Counted from the stretch's first letter, positions 33,040 to 42,170 are shown. The stretch is 64,000 nt of DNA from Neolewinella persica DSM 23188 (GCF_000373105.1 NZ_KB890413.1:22041-86040); one strand, 5' to 3'. Numbers and translations are program-made. The notes: generated from the sequence alone by a model not told the origin.

Positions 33040-33099
33040 AACTCGTCAGCCGAATTCTTTTGGCCTGGCGCAGCCGGACAAAAGTTCGTCTGCCGAGTT
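33040..33099. repeat. 60-bp dispersed palindrome, copy 1
   Basis: Ends AACTCGTCAGCCGAA and its near inverse TTCGTCTGCCGAGTT; centre GGCCTGGCGCAGCCGG. Related copies are at 34659 and 46114. Confidence 0.75.
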
Positions 33100-33127
33100 G
33101 CTGAGAAAACCAGACCGAATTATCGGA

Positions 33128-33159
33128 GTTGTCGGGTTGTCGGGTTGTCGGGTTGTCGG
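33128..33159. repeat. 8-bp tandem repeat (GTTGTCGG) x4
   Basis: Four perfect units, mirrored by GACAACTGGACAACCC at about 33191-33206, so it can also fold as a hairpin downstream of the amidohydrolase gene. Confidence 0.9.
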
Positions 33160-33219
33160 AAACTAGCGTATTGGATAAGCTAATACCCGGACAACTGGAC
33201 AACCCGAAAACCCGAACGA

Positions 33220-34599
33220 TTACCTGACCAAAACGCCTCCCTTAAACACCGCCCTCACTTTCCGCAAAGCAGAAATCTCCGCTTGTGGGTTTCCCTGCAC
33301 CACCACCAGGTCCGCCAGCAGGCCGGGTTTGATCTGGCCGCGGTCCGCCAGTTCGAAGACGGCAGCGTTACCCGCGGTGACGGACCGGAGGACGGCCAGG
33401 GGCGTCATGCCGTAGTCGACCATCATCTCCAGTTCGCGGGCATTATCTCCGTGGGGGAAGACGCCGACGTCGCCTCCGGCGGCGATGGTAACGCCGACTT
33501 CCAGCGCCAGGGCGAAGGACTTTTGTTTGTTGACGATCCGGTCGGTATCCGGATCTACGCCCTTTTTCCAGCCCTTGTACTGCTCGATGGCATCACCGGC
33601 GGCGAGGGTCGGGCAGAGCGCGACGCCGTGTTTCTTCATCAGTTCGAAGACTTCACGGGTACCGCCGTCGCCATGCTCGATGGTGGCGACTCCGGCCATC
33701 ACCGCGCGGCGCATCCCCTCCGCCGTAGCGGCGTGGGCCACCACCTGCCGGCCGCTGCTGTTGGCGATCTCCACCACCAGTTCGAGTTCGCGCTGCGTGT
33801 AGGTCGGCATGGCCATTTTGTTGGCGCCCCAGCGGTAATCGGCGTAGACTTTGATGACGTCGGCGCCCCGTCCAATTTGGTCACGGACAACGCGGGTGAG
33901 CTCATCGAGCCCGTCGGCAGTTTCCGCGCCGAGGGGTACCGTTACATGGTCGGCAAAGCCTTTGGGACCATAACTGCCGGTGGTCACCATGGCTTTTCCG
34001 GCCACGATCATGCGTGGCCCCTGGATGACGCCTTTTTCGATGGTTTCCTTTAACCCGACGTCGACATAGCCGGCACCTTCAGAGCCGAGGTCGCGGACGG
34101 TAGTGAAACCAGCACGCACCGTCTTTTCTGCGTGAATTCCTCCCCTGATCGCCCTTTCGGCGTAAGACTCTTTGAGTACCTGGTCGTTCCAGTCCGTTTC
34201 ATTGTAGGGGTGCAACAGCAGGTGGCTGTGGCCTTCGATCATGCCGGGAAGGAGCGTGCCGTCGGGGTAATCGACCGTAGTACAGCCAGCGGGAACGTCC
34301 ATGTTTTTCTCGGTGTCAAAAGCAGCGATTTGATCGTTCAGGACGAGGACGACCTTCCCCTGTTGGAAGTTTTCGCCATCGAACACCCGGGCTGGGCGGA
34401 TCAGGGTACAGTCCTGGCCCAGTAAAGGGGTAAGGGAGGAAAGGAATAAAGGGAGGAGCCAAATGAGTAAGCCCAGTGATGGAAGGACGGGGCCTTTCCT
34501 TTCTCCTTTTATTCCTTTTGCCTCTTTTTCGGGGGCGGGGCCGCAGGATGCAGGCGAGGTAGGAAGGAGCAAGGAGGGGCGATATTGAAAAGGGAGCAT
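33220..34599 (-). CDS. exported metal-dependent amidohydrolase (prolidase-like)
   Basis: 459 residues. Amidohydrolase superfamily: 'DGTLLPGMIEGHSHLLLHPYNE' (HxH metal site), 'DVIKVYADYRWG' (Lys ligand region), 'VVAHAATAEGMRRAVMAGVATIEHGDGG' (two metal His) and 'IAAGGDVGVFPHGDNARELEMMVDYGMTP' (Asp). Close to Xaa-Pro dipeptidase/imidazolonepropionase-like enzymes; the substrate is uncertain. The N-terminus is odd. The only possible start gives a 43-residue polar lead, containing a GC20 copy, before the hydrophobic 'LLIWLLPLFLSSLTPLLGQ' signal core. It parallels the signal peptide of the YHYH protein at 15937. Confidence 0.85.
   Translation of the reverse strand: MLPFQYRPSLLLPTSPASCGPAPEKEAKGIKGERKGPVLPSLGLLIWLLPLFLSSLTPLLGQDCTLIRPARVFDGENFQQGKVVLVLNDQIAAFDTEKNMDVPAGCTTVDYPDGTLLPGMIEGHSHLLLHPYNETDWNDQVLKESYAERAIRGGIHAEKTVRAGFTTVRDLGSEGAGYVDVGLKETIEKGVIQGPRMIVAGKAMVTTGSYGPKGFADHVTVPLGAETADGLDELTRVVRDQIGRGADVIKVYADYRWGANKMAMPTYTQRELELVVEIANSSGRQVVAHAATAEGMRRAVMAGVATIEHGDGGTREVFELMKKHGVALCPTLAAGDAIEQYKGWKKGVDPDTDRIVNKQKSFALALEVGVTIAAGGDVGVFPHGDNARELEMMVDYGMTPLAVLRSVTAGNAAVFELADRGQIKPGLLADLVVVQGNPQAEISALRKVRAVFKGGVLVR
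34533..34552 (-). repeat. GC20 copy in a signal-peptide coding region
   Basis: GGGCGGGGCCGCAGGATGCA. On the coding strand it is preceded by CTCCTTGCTCCTTCC and followed by AAAAGGAATAAAAGGAG. Confidence 0.75.
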
Positions 34600-34658
34600 G
34601 GGGTTATTTCTGGTTAAGATGACAATTTTTCTCCTAAACCGTCGGACGGGGGACGCTG

Positions 34659-34713
34659 CCGTCCGACAAATCCTATTGGCCTGGCGTAGCCGGACAAAAG
34701 TTTGTCAGACGGC
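34659..34713. repeat. 60-bp dispersed palindrome, copy 2
   Basis: CCGTCCGACAAA...TTTGTCAGACGG around TTGGCCTGGCGTAGCCGG; same centre as the copies at 33040 and 46114. Confidence 0.65.
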
Positions 34714-34800
34714 TTTGGAAAGTAAATCTAATTATAGCCATTTACTCATCGGATGAAGGGTGATAAAAAAGCTCCCCCACCCTGCTCCCAAAGCCTTCCC

Positions 34801-34818
34801 TTGCACCTGCGGCCGCGG
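34801..34818 (+). repeat. GC20 repeat copy
   Basis: TTGCACCTGCGGCCGCGG, with the last bases changed; preceded by CTCCCAAAGCCTTCCC. Confidence 0.8.
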
Positions 34819-35165
34819 CAAAAATGAATGATGGGATATTAAGAAGGTGTGAATTAGAGAACATCCGGCAAAAAAATCATCGTTTGGAAGTAGGGTAAAT
34901 CCAAGATTAAGGATTATTACCACGGAGAGAAGGCCCTTTCAGCCAGCAGCCGGTTTGCATAAGCAGTGGTCAGTCTTTAAATTTACCAGGCTTTTAAGTA
35001 GAAATACTCCCCTTGCCAACGTAAACTAATCCACACGATCGTTATTGGTCGGACTTCTCCCCCAGTTGTTTTCACTTTGTTCACCTAAGGATCTGCAAAA
35101 GAATAACCTCCCAATCTCAACCTGGGGCGTTATTCTTTTACGGACCCTGACGCAATCAATGCCTT

Positions 35166-36788
35166 ATGGGAAAATCTTTATTGGCACCAGCCCTTATGGG
35201 CCTCGCCCCTTACGCCGGCGAATGGACGGCCACGCAGGCCGCACATCTGCTCCGACGCACCGGCTTTGGGCTTGTACCCGATGAACTGGAACAACTCACT
35301 GGAATGGAGATGGCCGAAGCTGTTGACCTGTTACTGGCGGACCAACCACTACCCGATTCCCCAATCAACTACAATTACTTACTGGACCCTAACGTACCGC
35401 TGGGTGCACCCTGGAGCGGACAGCCGTTGGTTGCCGGCATTAACGTTAACGGGTATCGCGCACAATCATTGCGGTCCTGGATCTTCGACAACATCCGTAC
35501 AGAACGCCTTTCGGTGCGGGAGCGGATGGCCGAGTTCTGGGCCAACCACTTCGCCATCGCGGGCGGTGGTCAACCCCAGGTTCGCCTGGACTACCACATG
35601 CTATTGGAAGAATTCGCCATGGGTAATTTCCGCGAATTGATCAAACGTATTACCATCGATAAAGCGATGCTGGTATTTCTGAACGGCAATCAGAATTCAG
35701 CCAACTCTCCGAATGAGAACTATGCCCGGGAAGTACTCGAACTGTTTACCCTCGGCAAAGGACCACAGATCGCCGAAGGCGATTACACCAATTATACGGA
35801 AGAAGACGTCCGCGCCCTGGCCCGGGCCCTGACCGGATGGAGAACGCGCAACCTGTACAACACGGCTCCGGGCACCTTCCCAGAAGCTTACTTCGATGCC
35901 CGACGACACGACACCACCGACAAGCAACTCAGCTATCACTTCAACAATGACGTGATTACCAACGGTGACGAGGAAGAGTATAAGAACGTAATTGACCGGA
36001 TCTTCCAGCAACCAGCGGTGGCCCGGTACATTTGTCGAAAGCTGTACCGCCACTTCGTTTACTACAAAATATCGGAGCAGGAGGAGAGCGAAGTCGTGGA
36101 AGCGATGGCCCAAATTCTTGAAGACAACGACTTTGAGATCAAGCCGGTGCTACGCGCTCTGTTCATGAGTCAGCACTTTTACGATGTCGACAACCAGGGA
36201 CCGATGATTAAAAACCCGTTCCAATTAGTGGCGGGGCTGATGCGGACCTTTAACCACGATTACCAAATCGACGATTTTGACCTGGAGCAGGAACGGCGGA
36301 TGCTCGTTTACTACTATTCCCGTGCGGCGTTGATGGACATGGATTATTTTGACCCGCCTTCCGTAGCCGGGTGGGAAGCCTACTACCAGGCACCGGGCTA
36401 TTCCCGCATCTGGATCAACAGCAGCACGCTGCAGGAGCGGACTCGCTTCACCCAAACCATGACCAGTGCAAACGGCATCGGCGTTGGCAACGGGGTCCGT
36501 GCCAAGTTCGATTACCTCGGATGGATAAAACAAATACCCAGTGCGACCGACCCTAATAAACTGATCACGGGTATTATGGAACGGTTGTTGCCCAGGGCCC
36601 TGTCTGACGGCCAACTCGCCAACCTGAAAGAGGCCTTGATTCCCGGTTTGCCAGACTTCGAATGGACGGTGGAATACGGAGACCACATTGCCAACCCCAA
36701 CGACGATGACCTCGCCGCCAGCGTGGAGGCTAAGCTCCGCGACCTGTTCCGCGCCTTCTTCAGCCTCGCCGAATTCCAACTCGTTTGA
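35166..36788 (+). CDS. DUF1800 family protein
   Basis: 540 residues. N-terminal 'ATQAAHLLRRTGFGLVPDELEQL' and the central 'ERMAEFWANHFAIAGG', 'ANSPNENYAREVLELFTLGKG', 'EEDVRALARALTGWR' and 'DPPSVAGWEAYY' define DUF1800. These proteins occur across Bacteroidota and Planctomycetota almost always beside a DUF1501 gene, as here 214 bp downstream. The function is unknown; a role in extracytoplasmic polymer handling has been suggested for the pair. No clear signal peptide is seen from this start, though 'MGKSLLAPALMGLAPYAG' is weakly hydrophobic. Confidence 0.88.
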   Translation: MGKSLLAPALMGLAPYAGEWTATQAAHLLRRTGFGLVPDELEQLTGMEMAEAVDLLLADQPLPDSPINYNYLLDPNVPLGAPWSGQPLVAGINVNGYRAQSLRSWIFDNIRTERLSVRERMAEFWANHFAIAGGGQPQVRLDYHMLLEEFAMGNFRELIKRITIDKAMLVFLNGNQNSANSPNENYAREVLELFTLGKGPQIAEGDYTNYTEEDVRALARALTGWRTRNLYNTAPGTFPEAYFDARRHDTTDKQLSYHFNNDVITNGDEEEYKNVIDRIFQQPAVARYICRKLYRHFVYYKISEQEESEVVEAMAQILEDNDFEIKPVLRALFMSQHFYDVDNQGPMIKNPFQLVAGLMRTFNHDYQIDDFDLEQERRMLVYYYSRAALMDMDYFDPPSVAGWEAYYQAPGYSRIWINSSTLQERTRFTQTMTSANGIGVGNGVRAKFDYLGWIKQIPSATDPNKLITGIMERLLPRALSDGQLANLKEALIPGLPDFEWTVEYGDHIANPNDDDLAASVEAKLRDLFRAFFSLAEFQLV

Positions 36789-36949
36789 GAGGTTGTTTGC
36801 GGTTTTACTTCCGACCTGCGAACGGCCAATTTGAGCATGCTCTTCCTTCAGGAAATGAACAAATAACCCGTTATATATCCATTTCCTAAACTCGATCATG
36901 CTCAAATTATCTCGTTCTCGGTCAGGAACTAAAACCGCAAACAACCTCT
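36788..36949. repeat. 162-bp nested palindrome between DUF1800 and DUF1501
   Basis: Outer arms of 20 bp are perfect (36788-36807 with 36930-36949). Middle arms of 12 bp (AATTTGAGCATG / CATGCTCAAATT) and inner arms GGAAATG / CATTTCC are nested inside. It begins at the last base of the upstream stop codon. MITE-like, or a large mRNA hairpin. Confidence 0.85.
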
Positions 36950-37002
36950 ACTCATCTACCCTCGCGGGAGCTTGCCTCCCGGGAAGGTGCAATTCATAAA
37001 AA

Positions 37003-38547
37003 ATGAATCGCCGTAATTTCCTTCGCACGGGTGGTGCTTTAAGCCTCCCTTTAATTGCCAGTAACCCCCTGAGTGCCCACTTGGCACGAACGTTGCGTAC
37101 GATGGTTAACCCGGACTCCGACCGCGTGCTCGTCCTCGTTCAACTCAATGGTGGCAACGACGGCCTGAGTACGCTCGTCCCCATCGATCAGTTCGACAAT
37201 CTGATGCGGGTGCGCCAGAACCTCATGATCCCACAAAGAAGCCTGCTTGGGATCGACAACAACCTTGCTTTTCACCCCTCGGCGGCAGGAATGCACCAGT
37301 TGTATCAGGACGGAAAGATGACCGCCATTCAAGGTGTTGCTTACCCGGACCAGAACCGGTCTCACTTTCGATCCACCGACATCTGGACGTCAGGCTCCGA
37401 AGCTACGGAGGTGGTGACCAGCGGTTGGTTAGGCCGCAACTATGAAGCAAATTTCCCTGACTTCCCCAACGGCTTCCCCAACGAAGAGCGTCCTCATCCC
37501 TTTGCGATCGCCATCGGCAATCAAGTCAGCCAAACCTGCCAGGGGATCGGTGCCAACTACAGTATGGCCATCACCGACCCTTTCAATTTGCTGACCCTGG
37601 CCGGGGGTGATGACACCCCTTTGCCCCAGGATCCTTACGGTGACGAACTCGGCTTTTTACGTACCAGCATCGTCCAGGCCAACGCCTATGGCGAAGTGGT
37701 CCAGGAACTGGCTGAGTCAGGACAGAGCCTGGTCGACTACCCGGCCAATCGCTTTGCTGCACAACTAAAAAACGTTGCCTATATGATTAGCGGCGGGTTA
37801 CAGACCAGTGTCTACATCGTCAACCTTGGTGGCTTTGATACCCACGCCAACCAGGTAGTTGTCGGAGATCCGACCACTGGCACCTATGCTAACCTGATGC
37901 AAACGCTGGGAGAATCCCTGGCAGCCTTCCAAAGCGACCTGGAGGCGCAGGGGCTGGAAAAACGCGTCCTGTCCATGACCTTCTCCGAGTTTGGCCGGCG
38001 GATTCGTTCCAACGACGGATTCGGATCTGACCACGGCACAGCTGCGCCACTGTTCCTGATGGGCAGTTGCGTGAAGGCCGGCGTGTTGGGTGAAAACGCG
38101 GAGATCGGCGAAGAAGTAGACAACAACGAAGGTGTTGGACTACAATACGACTTCCGCGACATCTACGGTACGGTCTTCGAAGAATGGTTCGAACTGGAGC
38201 CTGATCAGGTAAGAACGGTGCTTGGCCACGACTACATTCACCTGCCGATCATTGAGGGCTGTAACAGTACGAGCACCAACGATGAGGCCATCAAAGATTT
38301 ACAGGTTAAGCTTTGGCCCAACCCTACGGCGAATGTGGCCCGCATCAGCTTCAGCATCGATGCCGGGCGCGCAGAACTCAGCCTTAGTGACGTCTCCGGA
38401 CGCTTACTGCAGACGGTATTCAGCAGGACGCTGTCTGGCGGGGAACACCAGTTCGAACTCGACCTGAGCAGGTACCCGAGTGGTATTTATCTGGTACGGC
38501 TGCAGGCGGGTGCTTCGGTGGCCAGCCGGCGGTTGGTGAAGGTCTAG
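37003..38547 (+). CDS. DUF1501 family protein with T9SS sorting domain
   Basis: 514 residues. N-terminal 'MNRRNFLRTGGALSLPLIAS' resembles a Tat-type signal with only a weak twin-arginine. The DUF1501 (sulfatase/alkaline-phosphatase fold) body has 'VLVLVQLNGGNDGLSTLVP', 'NRSHFRSTDIWTSGS', 'VYIVNLGGFDTHANQ' and 'MTFSEFGRRIRSNDGFGSDHGTAAP', with the metal-binding-type Asp/His pattern. A T9SS type A C-terminal domain follows ('LWPNPTANVARISF ... SGIYLVRLQAG'). Predicted to be delivered to the cell surface together with or through its DUF1800 partner. Confidence 0.9.
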   Translation: MNRRNFLRTGGALSLPLIASNPLSAHLARTLRTMVNPDSDRVLVLVQLNGGNDGLSTLVPIDQFDNLMRVRQNLMIPQRSLLGIDNNLAFHPSAAGMHQLYQDGKMTAIQGVAYPDQNRSHFRSTDIWTSGSEATEVVTSGWLGRNYEANFPDFPNGFPNEERPHPFAIAIGNQVSQTCQGIGANYSMAITDPFNLLTLAGGDDTPLPQDPYGDELGFLRTSIVQANAYGEVVQELAESGQSLVDYPANRFAAQLKNVAYMISGGLQTSVYIVNLGGFDTHANQVVVGDPTTGTYANLMQTLGESLAAFQSDLEAQGLEKRVLSMTFSEFGRRIRSNDGFGSDHGTAAPLFLMGSCVKAGVLGENAEIGEEVDNNEGVGLQYDFRDIYGTVFEEWFELEPDQVRTVLGHDYIHLPIIEGCNSTSTNDEAIKDLQVKLWPNPTANVARISFSIDAGRAELSLSDVSGRLLQTVFSRTLSGGEHQFELDLSRYPSGIYLVRLQAGASVASRRLVKV

Positions 38548-38637
38548 TTGTCGGGTTATCCGGTTGTCGGTTGTCCTGAGGGGCTCCTGACAGGAGCGAG
38601 CACCTTCTTTTAGCCCTTTCATTTGATTTAAGAATAA

Positions 38638-38656
38638 GGGCGCGGTCGCGGGTGCA
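38638..38656 (-). repeat. GC20 repeat copy (left of inverted pair)
   Basis: GGGCGCGGTCGCGGGTGCA, followed by CTGGAAGGTAGAAAGGAGCA; with the copy at 38730 it bounds 109 bp. Confidence 0.8.
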
Positions 38657-38729
38657 CTGGAAGGTAGAAAGGAGCAGGGCCTCGACTTCTAGTGGCCCCC
38701 TAAACCCTGCTTCCACAATCCTTTGCAAA

Positions 38730-38746
38730 GCACCTGCGGCCGCGCC
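38730..38746 (+). repeat. GC20 repeat copy (right of inverted pair)
   Basis: GCACCTGCGGCCGCGCC, preceded by CTGCTTCCACAATCCTTTGCAA-type sequence. The rest of 38548-38885 has only GTTGTCGG-type octamers and no gene. Confidence 0.8.
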
Positions 38747-38885
38747 TAAAAGACGCTTAAAACAGCCCTAAATGCTCAACCGGAGGATCGCTGCGGTTGA
38801 TTGACAAGTCTTTACAATGATTTACGTTTGAGATACCCGTATCACTAGTAGCAGGTGATAGATTCGTGGACAAACAGACCATTCC

Positions 38886-39971
38886 ATGAATAGCCCAGCC
38901 AAAACTTTGTCTCTAGCGTTGTTTGTCGTCGGTTTGTCCTGCGGGCAAACGACAACTCCTCCACCAACAGAAACTGCTACCTCTCCTGCTGCGACCTCAA
39001 CTTCTCCTGACCGGGTCGGCAATTACGTCGTCGAAATATACGAGGATAAAGCTGGCATACTTTGGATTGGCACCTTGGGTAAAGGTGTTGCACGCTACGA
39101 CGGTCAATCGTTGACGTATCTAACCACCGAGGACGGACTTGTCGGGAACGGCGTCGTTGAAATTGTGGAGGACAAAGCCGGGAATTTATGGTTCGGCACC
39201 CAGGATGGTTTATCGAAATACGACGGCGAGCAATTCACCAATTTCACGGAAGCAGATGGCCTGATACATTTCAGGGTGTCAAATTTATTACTGGATTCAA
39301 AGGGAACCCTTTGGATTGGTACCTGGGGTGGCATCAGCCGCTTTGATGGAGAGACCTTTACGGACTTCCCTTTACCCAAGCCCGAGGTTAACTTATTGAG
39401 TTACCAGACTACGATGGATTGGGTAACCGCCATTGAGGAGGATACAGATGGTAATATCTGGATCAGTAGAGATGGCTACGGCCTCACTAAATACGACGGG
39501 GAAGGTTTCACCCATTTCACTAAGCAGGATGGCCTGCACTCCAATAACGTAACCGATCTAAAGCAAGACCGAAACGGTGACATCTGGATCAGTAGTCGCG
39601 TAGCCGAAATGGACCACCCCGATGCGGAGTCCAGAAAAGGGCCAGGTGGTTTAAACCGCCTGTCTAATGGTAAGGTCACCGGTTTCCCGAAGGTGCCGGG
39701 ACTGAGCAGGAACAACGTTTACTTCGTCGGCAAAGACTCATCTGAGAATTTGTGGTTTCCAGCCATGGGTAATGGTGTTTACCGTTATGACGGGAAGGCA
39801 TTCAAGCTTTTTGACAAGGTGGACCGGGAGGTACCAAAGGCCACCCTGGCCGTACAATCGATGCTACTGGATAGTAAGGGCAGGCACTGGTTTGGTGTTT
39901 CGGGCGGGCTGTACCAGCTGGAGGGGGATGTTTTTGTTTATGTGGAGCGGGAGGGGCCTTGGGGGTATTGA
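38886..39971 (+). CDS. two-component-regulator propeller lipoprotein
   Basis: 361 residues. Lipobox near 'VVGLSCG' (Cys about 20). It then has at least six Reg_prop-type repeats of about 40-45 residues with 'EDKAGxLWIGTxGxGVARYDGxSxTxxTxxDGL' as the unit, forming a beta-propeller. In hybrid two-component systems such propellers are periplasmic ligand sensors. Here no transmembrane or kinase part follows, so this is a free-standing, lipid-anchored propeller, perhaps a binding protein. Confidence 0.85.
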   Translation: MNSPAKTLSLALFVVGLSCGQTTTPPPTETATSPAATSTSPDRVGNYVVEIYEDKAGILWIGTLGKGVARYDGQSLTYLTTEDGLVGNGVVEIVEDKAGNLWFGTQDGLSKYDGEQFTNFTEADGLIHFRVSNLLLDSKGTLWIGTWGGISRFDGETFTDFPLPKPEVNLLSYQTTMDWVTAIEEDTDGNIWISRDGYGLTKYDGEGFTHFTKQDGLHSNNVTDLKQDRNGDIWISSRVAEMDHPDAESRKGPGGLNRLSNGKVTGFPKVPGLSRNNVYFVGKDSSENLWFPAMGNGVYRYDGKAFKLFDKVDREVPKATLAVQSMLLDSKGRHWFGVSGGLYQLEGDVFVYVEREGPWGY

Positions 39972-39990
39972 ACTTGCCAATTTGACAACC

Positions 39991-40176
39991 TTATTCCTCC
40001 AAATCTTCCAATACCGTTCTGAAACCAGCGAGTGCAGCCTCCAGCCCATCAATAATCTCTCCGGCCAGTACGTCTGGCTCCGGCAGGTTTTCCAAGTCGG
40101 TAAAGCTTTCGTCGCGAAGCAAGAAGGTATCCCGGTTGGTTTTATCATTATGCACACGGCCTTTTGTATAACGCAT
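39991..40176 (-). CDS. small protein resembling a restriction-methylase C-terminal tail
   Basis: 61 residues: 'DESFTDLENLPEPDVLAGEIIDGLEAALAGFRTVLEDLEE'. The 'LPEPDVLAxEIxxxLEAALxxF' pattern reminds me of the C-termini of type I restriction HsdM-like proteins. It may be a gene remnant or a small free protein. Weakly supported. Confidence 0.35.
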   Translation of the reverse strand: MRYTKGRVHNDKTNRDTFLLRDESFTDLENLPEPDVLAGEIIDGLEAALAGFRTVLEDLEE

Positions 40177-40261
40177 AGGATGAAAAATCCAGCCTTTACA
40201 TTGCTGGAATTTGATAGCCGGAAAATTTCAAGGTCCGTCCGCTTATCAATATCTTACACAA

Positions 40262-41812
40262 ATGAGAACATCAAGAATAGCAAATACCGCCCTATACCTC
40301 CTCCTAAGCCTATCCGCCTGCACCCCAGAACCAACCCTTGACATCCTCATCATCGGCGGAATGGTCTATGACGGCACGGATCAACCCGCCCGACAAGTGG
40401 ACATTGGCATACGAGCAGACACCATTGCGTTTATTGGGGATGCCAGCGAAACCGAGCACGTAGCTGCGCGGACCGTCGAGGCAGCAGGTTATTCCGTAAC
40501 GCCTGGTTTTATTGATCCGCATACCCACGCGATGAAGGACTTGTCGGACAGCGTCAGGCATCAGAACCTCAATTACCTTTTGCAGGGGGTGACTACCGTA
40601 GTAACGGGTAGTGATGGCGGCAGTGACAACTTTATTGGAGATCGCCTGACGCATTGGCAAAATAATGGAATAGGGACCAATGCGGCGATTATGGTAGGCC
40701 ACCGGAACATCCGCCAGCTAGTTATGGGTATGCGTGAAGAAGCTCCAACGGCAGAAGAAATGACGAACATGAAAGCGATGGTCCGGCGCGGAATGGAAGA
40801 AGGTGCCCTGGGGCTTTCCAGTGGGTTGTACTATTCGCCGGCCAGCTTTTCCAGCACGGAAGAAGTAATTGAGCTGGCCAAAGTAAGCGCTGAGTTTGGG
40901 GGCTTATATGACGCCCATATTCGGGATGAGAGCACCTATAATATTGGCTTATTAGCGGCAATAAAGGAATCCATTGAAATTGCTGAAAAAGCGAATATTA
41001 CCGCCAATATTTCACATATAAAATGCTTAGGGATTGACGTGTGGGGCATGAGTAGTGCGATCATCGACACCATTGAGGCGGCACGATCCCGGGGGTTACG
41101 CATTACGGCAGATCAATATCCTTTCCGGGCATCGGGCACACACCTCGGCGCTGCGCTATTGCCCAAATGGGTCTTTGCAGACATCGATGATTATACGCCT
41201 CGTTTGGTAGATTCCGTTTTGCTGCCTCAGATACAGGCGGCTGTAGCCGAGAACATCAGACGCCGCGGTGGTGCAGAATCTTTACTTCTTGTTTTGTCAG
41301 AATTGCCCAACCTGGAAGGCAGAACGCTGGCGGAAGTAGCCGAAGAATGGCAACTGTCTGATGTAGAAGCTGCCATAAAAATTATCGCTAATGGCGATGC
41401 GGCGATTGCTTCCTTTAACATGAACGAGGAGGATGTATTTCGTTTCATGCGACAAGACTGGGTAATGACCAGCTCTGATGGCACGACTGCCCATCCGCGT
41501 AAGTTTGCCTCTTTCCCAAAGAAGATCAGAGAATATGTGCTGGATAAAGAAGTCCTTCCGCTGGCAGACATGGTCAGGAAAAGTACGGGCCTGACCGCCG
41601 AGGTTTTCGGGATACCTAAACGTGGCAAGTTGCAGGTGGGCAACTATGCCGATGTATTGGTTTTTAAGCCGGAAGAATTGCGGGATAATGCTTCTTATGC
41701 TGAACCTGCGCTATTGAGTTCGGGGATGTGGTACATCGTTTTGAACGGGGAAGTGGCGGTGGCTAAGGGGGAAGTTCAGGAGGGGTTGTTTGGACGGGTA
41801 GTACGGCGGTAG
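40262..41812 (+). CDS. N-acyl-D-amino-acid deacylase (D-aminoacylase) lipoprotein
   Basis: 516 residues from the ATG at 40262 (lipobox 'LLLSLSAC'). Amidohydrolase superfamily, D-aminoacylase branch: 'DILIIGGMVYDGTDQPARQVDIGI', 'VTPGFIDPHTHAMKD' (HxH), 'EGALGLSSGLYYSPASFSSTEEVIELAK', 'AHIRDES', 'NISHIKCLG', 'ITADQYPF', and 'MTSSDGTTAHPRKFASFPKKIREY' with the conserved Asp. Predicted to hydrolyse N-acylated D-amino acids, possibly from peptidoglycan or lipopeptides, at the periplasmic side. Confidence 0.85.
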   Translation: MRTSRIANTALYLLLSLSACTPEPTLDILIIGGMVYDGTDQPARQVDIGIRADTIAFIGDASETEHVAARTVEAAGYSVTPGFIDPHTHAMKDLSDSVRHQNLNYLLQGVTTVVTGSDGGSDNFIGDRLTHWQNNGIGTNAAIMVGHRNIRQLVMGMREEAPTAEEMTNMKAMVRRGMEEGALGLSSGLYYSPASFSSTEEVIELAKVSAEFGGLYDAHIRDESTYNIGLLAAIKESIEIAEKANITANISHIKCLGIDVWGMSSAIIDTIEAARSRGLRITADQYPFRASGTHLGAALLPKWVFADIDDYTPRLVDSVLLPQIQAAVAENIRRRGGAESLLLVLSELPNLEGRTLAEVAEEWQLSDVEAAIKIIANGDAAIASFNMNEEDVFRFMRQDWVMTSSDGTTAHPRKFASFPKKIREYVLDKEVLPLADMVRKSTGLTAEVFGIPKRGKLQVGNYADVLVFKPEELRDNASYAEPALLSSGMWYIVLNGEVAVAKGEVQEGLFGRVVRR

Positions 41813-41916
41813 CCAGAATAGGAAAGTCGTATTACCAGGTTACGGGTGATGATCGACTGCCTTATCTGGGTTAATTGATTTTAATGGAATGAAACAGCCC
41901 GATGATAGGCGTGGCA

Positions 41917-41986
41917 GAGGCTGCTAAAGCAGCTAATTGTTCTCACAGAAGGCAGCTCAGCGGGAGGCACGGAGTACGCACAGAGT
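41917..41986 (+). repeat. dispersed repeat (GGTTCTCGCAGAGGG family), copy 2
   Basis: GAGGCTGCTAAAGCAGCT mini-hairpin then TTGTTCTCACAGAAGGCAGC and GGGAGGCACGGAGTACGCACAGAG. Confidence 0.65.
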
Positions 41987-42114
41987 TGCCGTTATTGGCG
42001 TGCAAAATGACTTTCTGTAGCTGCAATTATCGCGACTTATAGTCTGGTTAATGATACTGGCGCTACAAGTTGATCAACTACGACAAGCCTAGAATACCTA
42101 TCAATAACCTTTCA

Positions 42115-42133
42115 TTGCACCTGCGTTCGCGCC
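42115..42133 (+). repeat. GC20 repeat copy
   Basis: TTGCACCTGCGTTCGCGCC; faces the copy at 42151 tail to tail, giving a 56-bp hairpin. Confidence 0.8.
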
Positions 42134-42150
42134 TAATTAGTAGCACTTTA

Positions 42151-42170
42151 GGGCGCGGCCGCAGGTGCAA
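42151..42170 (-). repeat. GC20 repeat copy, perfect consensus
   Basis: GGGCGCGGCCGCAGGTGCAA, 21 bp beyond the stop of the aldehyde dehydrogenase gene. The hairpin with 42115 could terminate the catabolic operon. Confidence 0.9.

Larger units (their letters stand above)
34600..35165. other. intergenic region between divergent genes
   Basis: No gene supported. Contains a 55-bp palindrome and one GC20 copy; 34830-35160 shows nothing recognisable. Confidence 0.55.
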
